Below are positions 1-8,543 of a DNA stretch of 64,000 nt, piece after piece (the first letter of the stretch is position 1; every line of letters starts with the position of its first letter). The notes beneath the pieces are model-generated. The model did not search any database and was not told the origin of the DNA. It saw only the letters and a list, made by a program, of their open reading frames with translations. The stretch lies in NCBI GenBank assembly GCA_029834535.1, contig JAQMWT010000390.1, positions 62,001 through 126,000 on the forward strand, read 5' to 3'. The stretch comes from Chrysophaeum taylorii. Its lineage: Eukaryota > Sar > Pelagophyceae > Pelagomonadales > Pelagomonadaceae. Position numbers and translations under genes: made by a program.

Positions 1-1476
1 TGCACCACGTGCTCAAACTGTACACGGCTATCAACATTGGACTCCCCAGGACAATTAGTGAGGAGCAATGGGTGGCGTTGGCTGAATTCGAGGCGATTTT
101 TGCTATAACGGATGCGGCCGTTGTTTTCGTGCAACATGAACACTTATACCTGGGGGCGTGCGTCGCATTGATCAAGCACAACATGATCGAGTCTCTGCGA
201 GCTGGGGCGCTACATGTCATTGACCTCCCGAACATAACTGCGAACTCGATGCCACGTAAGACTGTCGATGTTGACGACCTCAGCGAGACCGGCAAAATCT
301 GTCTTCAACGGGCTATTCTCGAATGTGAGCCTCGGTTTTGCGGGAAAAAAGAAAACTACGTGCGTCACTTCGACTACGAATTCAACGATCGCGAGCTGAT
401 TGCCTTCCTTCTTGACTTTCGGACTATCAACTGCCGGCACCTGTCGTCCTCCAATCAGAGAGAGCTCGGGCCAGGAAGTTGCTTGCTCAAGGAAGAATAT
501 GCGATTTACGCACACGGACTGCATTCCACCACGAAAAGGCAAAGACTTCCTCCGAGTCTGCGCCTGCCCGCAATCTCTTAGCGGCACTCGACGCACCCGA
601 TGCTTGGGACGACGACATGAGTGGCGACGTGCCTTCTTTTGCTATGCCTGAGAAACAGGTGCCCGATTTCAATGTGGAGTTTGAAGAGATCTTCACTCAA
701 TTGATCCGGCTGTCGAGATCGCTCAACTGGAAAGAGCATTATCCTGAACTTGAGAAGTAGGATGAAGTCGGCTTCACAGATCTGGCTGTGCTCGACGTTG
801 GAAAGCTGTATCGACCGCTCACTAAGGAGCAGTATGGGCTCCTTCTTCCTTCCGGACATGGCGAGAGCCTCTAAGGTTTTTTTTTTTTCAATTGGTACAC
901 ATGGCGCGCAGAGCTACTGTGAGCGCTGCCTGAGCATTGGAAATCTTGTCCTGACCGAGGGAAACACGTTGCTCGGCGCGGACGAGACGGACAAAGTTTC
1001 CCTACTGCGCAACATGAAGAAGAATTTCATTGCGGCGGCGGCGGCCCGGATTAAGTACAGGGACCTCCTCGGACACGAGACCGAGTTTTTCAAAAAACGC
1101 CGAGAGCACCATTGTCATTCCCCGAAGACTCTTTGGAGATGGAGGTTGATGAGGAAGAACCAGACGAAGATACCGAGGTCGTTCGTTCGTTCGTTCACAT
1201 CGCCTAAAGTAAGAAACACGGAACCCCATCCACGGTAACTCCTCCTTCGCCCCAAAAAAAGACGCGAATTACTCTAAGAGCACCAGACCTAGGAGGCAAT
1301 AGCGCGCGGGGGGTACGGAACTGACGGGGGGCGGCAGGGACCGGCTCCGGCGTGAACAAAAAAAAAGTGGCGTTCACTTCACAAAGGGCCACGTAGGGTG
1401 ACGTGTTCACTTCAAATCACTTCACCAATATTATTAAGTGGCTCACGTTCACTTGCTGAAGTGAATTCCCAACGCT
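1..1476 (+). mobile_element. hAT DNA transposon, 3' part, copy A (cut by window edge)
   Basis: This is the distal part of a hAT-type element read on the plus strand. Its right end, reverse-complemented, begins CAGCGTTGGGAATTCACT, and the last 110 bp are packed with GTGAAGTGAA-like subterminal motifs. The whole stretch is also present, inverted, at 22169 onwards in copy B, so the element boundary at 1476 is set by where the two copies stop matching. The 5' part lies outside the window. No target-site duplication can be tested because only one end is present. Confidence 0.8.
3..1040 (+). pseudogene. hAT transposase, C-terminal half, broken
   Basis: Remnant of the hAT transposase. The frame at 9-560 covers the helical part of the catalytic region. 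The reading then jumps frame near 500 and continues at 479-760, where a TAG interrupts it at a place where copy B has AAG. A third frame (about 760-1030) carries the hAT C-terminal dimerisation signature, with ERCLSIGN followed by LTEGNTLL and a KNFI end, matching the family pattern ER.FS..G..T..R..L. Two frameshifts and a stop make it non-functional. Copy B (minus strand, 22535-24817) is broken at different places, so the two decayed independently. Confidence 0.75.
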
Positions 1477-1569
1477 GGTAAGTAACGGACATCGTTGAAA
1501 CCGTGGATCCTTACTACTAATCGACAGATGTTTGTCTGTCTCTTTGTCTGTCTCTTTGTCTGTCTGTTT

Positions 1570-3180
1570 GTCTTTAAATGTCGACTGCTAAGAGGGGTGT
1601 GTGTGTGGGGGTGTCTGTTTGTCTTTAAATGTCGACTGCTAAGAGGGGGGTGTGTGTGGGGAGCATGAAGGATGTGGGTGGGTTTGTGGGGTATGAGGGA
1701 TGTGCCTGACGGGCGGAGATAAGTACGCGGGACCTAGTCGGGGTCATCGCCGAGGCGTGGGGTAGGCGAAGAGAGGACGGGCCCCGCCCGTAGGTCGTAC
1801 GCATGCTGCCGCCGGACGTATGTGCGACGAAGGGTGACGTCCTGCTGGGATCGGGCGGCCTGGGTGGGGTTCCCCGAGGCGGCGACATGGGTGAGGGCGG
1901 TGAGGGCACAGCGAGCCCGGCCTAATGCGTTGGCGATCCCCCACTCACGGTAGATGCGGCGAGTTTGGGCCGCCTTTGCCTCTGTGAAGTTGGCGCAGCC
2001 GCTTGTCACCCAGGTTCGCGCAGCGATGCGCTCTGCGCATGTTTGGGCGAGAGCGTGGCACGCCGCGCTGGCCTCACCGAAGGCACCAAAGACGAGGCCG
2101 GCGACGGTGCCGTAGCTACGTAGCCGCTGTTCGACAGGGCCCAAGAAGCCAGGCGGTGGTGCTGTACCCGGCTGGGGGATGATGGCGTCGATGCCGCGGG
2201 CGTGAGCGAGGTATTCGGAGTGGACTTGCGCTGCGCGCCGATCGACAGGCGACGGGTGGGAGGGATGGAGGGCGTGGGCGGTGTACAACGAACCCCAAGC
2301 GAGGGTTTTGATGTCGCAGAGTTGCTCCTTGTTGTCGAGCGTGGTGAGGATGTCTGGGACGACTTGGCGTCGGGCGAGATTGCCTCGGTACCGGCCGTAG
2401 AGGCGCGTGCGAATGGTAGGGGCGACGACGTCAGCAAAGATGCCGAAAACCTCGGACAGGGCTGGGATGCCGGCCTCTTTGGTGGTGGAGAGGGCGCAGT
2501 CGAGCTGGCCGTCATGCCAGGTGGTCCGCGCTCCTCCGCGGTTGACAAGGTTGGCCTGCGTGAGAAGCACCTTGCCGTGAGCGTCGAGAACGACGTCAGT
2601 GCCCAGAATGCGAGTGCCCACGAGGCCCGAACAAGCTGGAGAGGGGTAGCCAAAGTACTGGGCACACATCTCAGCCCAGCAGCAGTTGGGGATTTGAAGG
2701 GCAGAGCTGGGCCACGAGCTGATGAACGTGGTCGAGAAGCGATCCCATGAGGACGCCGCTACTCGAGGTGCATCGGTGATGGGAAGGGTGGCCGCAAGGC
2801 GCTGGAGTGCAGTGGCCCGAGCTGTCTCGCGCTGGGAGGTTAGAGCACGCTGGAGTTGGGGTATGATCGTGTGTGTTTGTCTTTAAATGTCGACTGCTAA
2901 GAGGGGTGTGTGTGTGGGGCATGAAGGATGTGGGTGGGTTTGTGGGGTATGAGGGATGTGCCTGACGGGCGGAGATAAGTACGCGGGACCTAGTCGGGGT
3001 CATCGCCGAGGCGTGGGGCAGGCGAAGAGACTGTCTGCCTGTCTTTAAATGTCGACTGCTAAGAGGGGGGGGGGGGTGTGTGGGGAGCCTGTCTGACTGT
3101 CTTTAAATGTCGACTGCTAAGAGGGGGGGGGGTGTGTGGGGAGCATGAAGGATGTGGGTGGGTTTGTGGTGTCTGTCTGT
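1570..3180 (-). repeat. Nested 3' ends of a retroelement (direct repeats)
   Basis: At least five same-orientation copies of one 3' end lie here. A 152-bp unit at 1622-1773 is almost identical to 2879-3030. Shorter copies sharing TTTAAATGTCGACTGCTAAG lie at about 1573-1606, 3042-3076 and 3101-3172. Read on the minus strand, each ends in GTCGACATTTAAAGACA followed by a GACA/AACA-rich tail. Several 5'-truncated insertions stacked head to tail, all sharing the 3' terminus, is the pattern left by target-primed (non-LTR-like) retrotransposition. That mechanism is an inference. Confidence 0.6.
1734..2871 (-). pseudogene. Retroelement ORF, C-terminal fragment with possible nuclease motif
   Basis: Open from the junction at about 2871 to the stop at 1734. 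The first ATG is at 2669, but the frame continues upstream without a stop to the repeat junction, so the 5' end was lost by truncation. The protein has a conserved-looking tail: a VDxHG-like segment (VVLDAHG), WHD followed by an alternating helix, and VPD-(x11)-CDIK, which resembles the P-D...D-x-K pattern of PD-(D/E)XK nucleases. Downstream is a GLVFGAFGE segment. These features resemble the region C-terminal to reverse transcriptase in some algal retroelements. No reverse transcriptase domain is present here. The assignment is by resemblance only. Confidence 0.45.
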
Positions 3181-3239
3181 CCCTCGATTTAGGGTAAGGA
3201 TCAGGTAGGCGCGATAGTAATGATCAGGTAGGCGCGAGA

Positions 3240-4201
3240 GCCAGACATTGATCCTCCAAGCCGTCTACGGCGACCTCGCAGACTATTTCCACGACCCGCG
3301 GCGGCTCTTTTAGCCAGCGCGCCATTCTCACGCCCCGTCGAAACGATGTTGTCGATGCTGACAACGCGCGCATGACCCCGGCCTTTTATTCCCGGAGACG
3401 AGGCGTCGGAGTTCTTTTCGGCTGACTAGGCTGGGTCGGAAGACGACGCCTCGCTCTTTACAGTAGAGTTTTCAACTCTCTGACAACCAACGGCATGCTG
3501 ACTTTGATCGCGAGCTTAATGTCTTCGCAACCTCGACCCGTCGCACGGCCACTGCAACGGTACCCGATACATGATCGATCGTGTCGTTGTCACCGAGGCT
3601 CCTCCAACCTGTATCCCTTAAGGCCGGCCTACGCCAAACGATCAACAAGAGCCAGGGCCAGACGCCCCGCGAAGTCGGCGTCCTCTTTCCCAAGCCCGTC
3701 TTCTGCCACGTCCAGCTCTACGTGGCTCTTTGTCGATCGGCATCCCCGAGGAGATATACTCATCTGGGTCGACGACTCCGCCCTGCCCCACACGTGCTGC
3801 GCAATACCGATAAGCCCCCTCCCGGCGTCTAAACGCGCACTATAGGTGAACTTACTGGGACCACGTGAATTTACTGAGGTTAGAGATACTGGGACCACGT
3901 GAATTTACTGAGGTTAGAGATTGGGATTAGGTGAATATAGTGACCAGGTGAACTTACTGGGACCAGATGAACATACTGGGGTTTTTAGAGTAAAGGGTTT
4001 TTAGAGTAAACTCAAAGGTTGGCGGCGCGTGCGGATCAAAGCAGCTTAGATTGGCGGAGGCGAGAACGACGAGCTCAAAGGAGTTGGTGTGAGCTAGGCG
4101 AACTTACTGACCAGGTGAACTTATATGAAGCTTACTGGGACCACGTGAACTTACTGGGGTTAGAGATTGGGACTAGGTGAAAACTTACTGGCCTGCACTT
4201 G
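3240..4201 (+). mobile_element. Helitron 3' end, copy 1
   Basis: A Helitron remnant made of the C-terminal part of the helicase (to about 3833) and a non-coding tail (3835-4201). The tail carries repeated GTGAACTTACTGGGACCA motifs and a segment beginning GTTTTTAGAGTAAACTCAAAGG. From 3429 onwards it is collinear with 55456-56191 at high identity, and both copies end at the common string GCCTGCACTTGTC, after which they diverge. That point sets the 3' boundary. A terminal CTRR with a preceding hairpin, expected for canonical Helitrons, was not identified with confidence. Confidence 0.7.
3244..3833 (+). pseudogene. Helitron Pif1-type helicase, C-terminal fragment, frameshifted
   Basis: Reading through the three frames recovers the Helitron helicase order: an ILTPRRNDVVDADN segment (about 3330), GDEASEFFSAD (about 3400), EDDASLFTVEF followed by NSLTTNGM (3440-3500), a Y-P-L-R-P-A-Y-A segment (3610-3635), then TINKSQGQT and the motif VI segment PVFCHVQLYVALCRS (3640-3735). 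SQGQT and QLYVALxR are hallmarks of Pif1/Helitron helicases. Several frameshifts and a stop break it, and the N-terminal replication initiator domain is absent. Confidence 0.8.
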
Positions 4202-4215
4202 TCTCTGCCTAATTA

Positions 4216-4842
4216 CTAGTTGGCGACGGCGTCGTTGCCTAGGTCCCCGGCAAAAATGTAGCGGACGTCGATGATCTCGTCAAGGAGCCAACAGTGTTGC
4301 AGCGGCGGGCGCCTCTGCTGCTCGAAGCGGAGCGCGTACCTTCGCACGTCGAAGTCGGGGTCGTTTTGCCAGTCGAACTCGCTAACGTCAAGACCCCGGC
4401 GTTCGAATCCCGAGGCATGGCGGAACCCCCGGCGTCTTCGCACTTCGACTCCGAGGGTCGCGAGAGCCCCGCGGAAGTTCGTTGATTCAATAATCGTCGG
4501 CGCGTCGAGCCATCTCACCTCGTCGCACCCCAGAAAGGGCACAAGCTGCGGCGAGAGCGCGGCGTACTCGAGGAAGCGGTCGAGACTCGAGGCACCCTGC
4601 CTTGCGGTGACCGCCTTTCTGCACTTGAAGCTCATGAAATAAAAGCATCGTTCGAGTCCCGCGTTTGGCTTGGGAACGTTGGCCGACTGCAGGCCTCGAA
4701 CCACGGCTCGAGCGACCTCGGACACGCCGAGCTCGGGAGACGGCCGCGATGCCAGCAACCGCGCCGCCGGCGCGCTTCCGAGGAGATCGCCGGAAGACGA
4801 GAGAGCACCCGCGCTGGCAACGAGGAGCAGGACGACGACCAT
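4216..4842 (-). CDS. Secreted or organelle-targeted conserved small protein, function unknown
   Basis: 208 codons from an ATG at 4842. The first 15 residues (MVVVLLLVASAGALS) form a signal peptide, either for secretion or as the first part of a plastid-targeting sequence. The mature part has a compact alpha/beta look, with conserved-looking segments GLERCFYFMSFKCRKA, FLGCDEVRWL and a C-terminal region rich in aromatic and charged residues. This resembles small uncharacterised proteins of algae and plants with a CF.F.S..CR signature; I do not know the function. It starts only 7 bp after the stop codon of the upstream co-oriented gene. It ends 15 bp from the Helitron terminus at 4201, so its 3' end may have been reshaped by the insertion. 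Confidence 0.6.
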   Translation of the reverse strand: MVVVLLLVASAGALSSSGDLLGSAPAARLLASRPSPELGVSEVARAVVRGLQSANVPKPNAGLERCFYFMSFKCRKAVTARQGASSLDRFLEYAALSPQLVPFLGCDEVRWLDAPTIIESTNFRGALATLGVEVRRRRGFRHASGFERRGLDVSEFDWQNDPDFDVRRYALRFEQQRRPPLQHCWLLDEIIDVRYIFAGDLGNDAVAN

Positions 4843-4849
4843 ATAGGGT

Positions 4850-6613
4850 TTAGGATGACGCGGTCAAGGGTTGGAGCTTGCGATGATGGTGATGTCGTCT
4901 AGTTCTGCGGAAATCGGCGAGGGCGGCGAGCGTGGTGTGGCGCGGGTCGTCCATGCCGACGGTGACGAGGGACTTGTGAGCGAGGGGTAAGAGGGTACGG
5001 GGTCGCTTCTGATTGGCGGCGAGGAGTCTTTTTTTGTATTTGGCACCGATCGCGCCGGCGACGAGGTCGTCGATGTAGGTCTCGAGGTGGGCGTCGGCTG
5101 CGCGGTGTCGCCTGAGGTCGTCGACGTCGGCGTAGAGCGGCTCCATCGCGCGGACGTGGCTTCTGAGGTCAGAGTGGTCGAGGCATCGTACGGCAGCGAC
5201 GAGCGGAACGCGGAGCAGCTCGACGCACTCGTCGTCGTCGTCGTCGTCGCGAGGCTGCTGCGGGAGCTTGGCGAGGGCCGTGTATGCGCGCGTGGGCTGG
5301 AGGTGGCTCAAGGGGAGGTGTCCCTCTCGGAGCCAGGTACGAAGGGCGTCCTCGCCGAAGGCGTCGCCGCCCTTGAGGCGGCCGAGCTGGAGGTCGTGGC
5401 GCGATCGGAGCGTCCGGGTGAGGGCCACTTCGCCGCGCAGCAGGATCCACAAAAACTGCTCGGCCCGTCGGGCCGTCGTATGAGGGACCGAAGACGAGTT
5501 TTCTCCGACGATGGATGACGCGTCAGAGACATCATCTTCGTCCTCCTCCGATGATGATGATGCGTCGGTCGCGTAGACGAGGTGGTCGAGGTGGTCCTGT
5601 GCCTTTGTATGGGCGTCGAGGGGTCGCACCATCGTGGGATCAACGCGGGTGTCGGCAGGACGGTCGCCGGTCCGGAAGATGAGACAGTCGGAAGTTAGGA
5701 GGTGGCGTCTCGCGACGAGGACGTAGTCCGATCGCCGGGCGAGGTCGTCGAGCTGGGGGGCGCGAAGTCGCTGGCACAAGGTCGCCGTGCGCAACAAAGC
5801 GACGACGCGATCGTGGTCGTCTCGGACCTGCGCCATTCGAAGCCGTAATACGAGGGCCGTCGGAACCGAGACGAGGAGGGCCCCGGTCTTGGCGTGGGCG
5901 CGGGGTTTGGCGGCGTCCGCGTCGCGACGACAAGCGGCAACCGTCCAGGAACGCGGGAGGACGGCTCCCGGGCCGCACCTTTCGCCAAATTCGTCCTTCG
6001 TGTGACCCTCGCGGGTCGCGATCGAGGTGTCGTCGTCGTCCTCGCAGGTCGGACTTCGGCGCCGAACAATAGACCCGCGAAATACGACGACTCGGTCGGC
6101 CGCGACGATCGCCTCTACTTTGGATAACCTCGCGTCTGCGGCCGCGAAAGTTTCCGGCAAAAGCTGGTTTGGGTCGAGTTCGGTCAGGATGACGCGGCGG
6201 CCGAGCTCGGCGATCTTCTCGCGACTGAGCTCGGAGACGCCGATGATGGGCGCGACGTACGAGCCGACGCGACGGGCGTCGGCTCGACCTCTCATTTCCG
6301 CCTCGAGGTCGCACCGCGGCGGAAAGTACCGCCGGAAGTCGTCGCGCCTCGCGAGCCACTCGGGAAACACGCCATTTCGCAGCCGCCTGATGCGCAGATC
6401 GATCTCCGAGGCGCGCTTGACGCCTGTTTTCAGAATCGCTTCGGCGCTCAATCTGCCGAGTCCCGAGCCCTCGCACGCCGCTACGAGCTCCTCCGCGGAT
6501 CGGATGCTGCCGTCATCCTCCAAGAGGGCCGCGAGGCTCGTCTTCTGCTGGGATAGCCATCGCGCGAGCGACTCGAGGGAGGCCTCGGCGAGCTTCCGCC
6601 GCGCGATACACAT
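4850..6613 (-). CDS. Protein with two cyclic-nucleotide-binding-like domains
   Basis: 587 codons, ATG at 6613. The N-terminus (residues 25-60) looks like a degenerate EF-hand pair. Residues about 130-275 have the order of a cNMP-binding beta-roll: VVFRGSIV, then FGERCGPGAVLPRSW and ALLVSVPTALVLRL. Residues about 388-480 show a second one: FLWILLRGEVALTR, LGRLKGGDAFGEDAL and VELLRVPL. Neither has the canonical Arg of the phosphate-binding cassette in a clear position, so ligand binding is uncertain. Acidic (Asp/Glu/Ser) linkers lie at 345-370 and 455-462, and the tail is His/Arg rich. There are no membrane segments. It is probably a soluble regulatory protein. It is divergent to the carboxypeptidase gene, with 223 bp between them. 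Confidence 0.6.
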   Translation of the reverse strand: MCIARRKLAEASLESLARWLSQQKTSLAALLEDDGSIRSAEELVAACEGSGLGRLSAEAILKTGVKRASEIDLRIRRLRNGVFPEWLARRDDFRRYFPPRCDLEAEMRGRADARRVGSYVAPIIGVSELSREKIAELGRRVILTELDPNQLLPETFAAADARLSKVEAIVAADRVVVFRGSIVRRRSPTCEDDDDTSIATREGHTKDEFGERCGPGAVLPRSWTVAACRRDADAAKPRAHAKTGALLVSVPTALVLRLRMAQVRDDHDRVVALLRTATLCQRLRAPQLDDLARRSDYVLVARRHLLTSDCLIFRTGDRPADTRVDPTMVRPLDAHTKAQDHLDHLVYATDASSSSEEDEDDVSDASSIVGENSSSVPHTTARRAEQFLWILLRGEVALTRTLRSRHDLQLGRLKGGDAFGEDALRTWLREGHLPLSHLQPTRAYTALAKLPQQPRDDDDDDECVELLRVPLVAAVRCLDHSDLRSHVRAMEPLYADVDDLRRHRAADAHLETYIDDLVAGAIGAKYKKRLLAANQKRPRTLLPLAHKSLVTVGMDDPRHTTLAALADFRRTRRHHHHRKLQPLTASS

Positions 6614-6616
6614 TCT

Positions 6617-6628
6617 GGATACGTATCC
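6617..6628. promoter_or_regulatory. 12-bp perfect palindrome next to a start codon
   Basis: GGATACGTATCC, a perfect palindrome, sits 3 bp upstream of the ATG of the minus-strand cNBD-like gene. It could be a protein-binding site in the divergent promoter region, but it is short enough to be chance. Confidence 0.25.
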
Positions 6629-6670
6629 TATAGGCTACTGGTGCTCCGAATTATTATGAACAACATTCAG

Positions 6671-6697
6671 AAGAAGAAGAAGAAGAAGAAGAAGAAA
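6671..6697. repeat. (GAA)n microsatellite
   Basis: Nine near-perfect GAA triplets in the 223-bp divergent intergenic region. Confidence 0.9.
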
Positions 6698-6739
6698 AGT
6701 TGTCAGATGCTCCCCTATCTAAAAGGGTTTTTTTCCCTC

Positions 6740-6741
<2 letters not shown>

Positions 6742-6834
<93 letters not shown>
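6742..6834. repeat. (GAAA)n microsatellite
   Basis: About 23 uninterrupted GAAA units. They stop 2 bp before the carboxypeptidase ATG at 6837, so a pure purine tract occupies the whole 5' leader of that gene. Slippage here would change leader length directly. Confidence 0.95.
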
Positions 6835-6836
6835 GG

Positions 6837-8513
6837 ATGAGGAGTCCGTTTCGTGATGTGTCCTACGACGAGATGGTGGAGGCATTGGAAAAGCTCGCCG
6901 CAGAAGCCCCCGAGTACGTTCGTTTGTTTTCGGGGAACGATGCGTTTTCGGTGGCGCCCGCGACCGGGACGTGCGGGGTTCGACACCCGCGGTGCGATAC
7001 GTGGGTCGTCGCCTTGACGCACTGGGCCTCCCTTCCGGGGGGGGCGGCGGCGGAAAAAGAAGGTGTTGTGTCGAAGCGGGCCGAAGTGTACGTGTCGGGG
7101 GCGCTCCACGGCGACGAGCGCGTGGGACCCTTGGCGACGCTGAGCACCTTGCGGTTGTTGGCGCTGGGCGCGAGGTGCCACGACGACGGCGGCGGCGAAG
7201 AGTGCGACGTCGTCACCCCCGAGGTCGCCCGTTGGCTCCACGGTCTCGCGCGACGGCGAATCCTGTACGCGACGCCCGCGACGAACGCGTTGGGGTACGC
7301 GCGACGTTCTAGAATGGAAAACAGTCTTGACCCGAACCGCGACTTTCCTATCGATACGAGGAGCGACTCTTGCTTGAGGTCGGCGACGGCGAGGGTGGTG
7401 GACGCGTTGTTCCGGCGCCACGTGTTCCAGGTGGTCGTGACCTTCCACGGCGGGATGCGGGCGGTGGCGTACGAGTGGGGGGCTCCCACCTACGGTCGCC
7501 GGCGCCATCAAAGCCTCGCGTCGCCGGACGAAGCTTCTCAGAAAGAAACTTCCGAGTACCTGGCCAGAGCCGCGGGCGGGTTCGGGCGCGTTCCAAAGTA
7601 TGCGGTGGACCGCATGAACTCGATCGTCTACCCCGTGCACGGCGGCATGGAGGACTGGGCATACGCGGGTAGCTGGGACCGCGACCTCGAGGTAAACTGT
7701 CGCGGGATTCGTTCGAATTATCCGAACGCGTCCCTCCGCGCTTTCGCCGTCCTGGTGGAGACCTCCGACGACAAGGCGGGTCCCCCCCGCGATCTGGGCC
7801 ACGAGGAATCCGTCTTTTCGAATAAAGCGGACGGCCACGTCTCGAGGAACGTGAGGTTGGCGCTCGCAGCTTTGGAGGTGGTCGAACCGTACGTGGAATG
7901 GCTCGGGAACGGGAACAAGTGGGCGGTGGGCGGCGCCGTCGCCGTGGACGAGACGTATGTGCGGGCGAATTGCGACGGCGTTGTTGTCGACGTGTTGGGG
8001 GAACGGCTTTTCGATGATGTGTCGTCCTGGGGACTCCCGGGGTTAGCGAGCTTCGTCTACGGCGCGTCCTTGTCGCGGTTCTCCGAGTGCGGTCGTCTCG
8101 AGCTCGTCGCGCGCGCCCGCGTCGATTCGAGGTGGGCTGTGGCTCCGCGAGACGCGAGGCCCCGCGACACGAAGCCGCAGACACATCTCGCAAACGTCCG
8201 CACGAATCCCGAATGGCGCATGGAGAACAACGGTCGGGTTGTCCGAGGTTCGTTGTGGTGGCACTCGTCGCCCGTCGTCCACCGCAAGAAGAGTCATCGG
8301 CGCCGGTCCCTCCTACTATTCCAAGGCGCTGTGGTCTCCCGCGACACCATCATCATCCAGCCTTTGTATTTCTTCTTCTTCTTCTTTTTTCTGACCTCCT
8401 CCTCCCTTTCCGTTATTATTGGGGGCGGCTCGCTCGTACGTCGGTGTCTTCGGTGCGCCACCGACGACAACAAGAAGAAGAAGAAGAAGAAGAAGATGAT
8501 CATCTTAGTATAA
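6837..8513 (+). CDS. M14-family zinc carboxypeptidase
   Basis: The first ATG is at 6837. All expected M14 residues are visible: zinc ligands H91 and E94 in GALHGDE, N167-R168 in DPNRDF, the third zinc ligand H204 in TFHGG, a substrate Tyr at 276 (DWAYAGSWD) and the catalytic Glu at 308 (VLVETSDDK). The fold occupies residues 1-345; a beta-rich C-terminal module follows to about 470. There is no clear signal peptide at this start. From about residue 480 the frame runs through (TTC)n and (AAG)n runs and yields Phe- and Lys-only stretches, so the true 3' end, or an intron, probably lies near 8260-8500. The stop is 30 bp from the convergent P4H gene. The exact substrate is unknown. Confidence 0.85.
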   Translation: MRSPFRDVSYDEMVEALEKLAAEAPEYVRLFSGNDAFSVAPATGTCGVRHPRCDTWVVALTHWASLPGGAAAEKEGVVSKRAEVYVSGALHGDERVGPLATLSTLRLLALGARCHDDGGGEECDVVTPEVARWLHGLARRRILYATPATNALGYARRSRMENSLDPNRDFPIDTRSDSCLRSATARVVDALFRRHVFQVVVTFHGGMRAVAYEWGAPTYGRRRHQSLASPDEASQKETSEYLARAAGGFGRVPKYAVDRMNSIVYPVHGGMEDWAYAGSWDRDLEVNCRGIRSNYPNASLRAFAVLVETSDDKAGPPRDLGHEESVFSNKADGHVSRNVRLALAALEVVEPYVEWLGNGNKWAVGGAVAVDETYVRANCDGVVVDVLGERLFDDVSSWGLPGLASFVYGASLSRFSECGRLELVARARVDSRWAVAPRDARPRDTKPQTHLANVRTNPEWRMENNGRVVRGSLWWHSSPVVHRKKSHRRRSLLLFQGAVVSRDTIIIQPLYFFFFFFFLTSSSLSVIIGGGSLVRRCLRCATDDNKKKKKKKKMIILV

Positions 8514-8543
8514 ACACCACCACAACAACAAGAAGTGTCTTCT

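Noticed and set aside
6742-6834. CRISPR-like array
   Set aside because: Simple tetranucleotide repeat with no spacers; the organism is eukaryotic.
6654-7838. 394-codon minus-strand frame
   Set aside because: Antisense of the carboxypeptidase; its C-terminus is the complement of the GAAA and GAA microsatellites.
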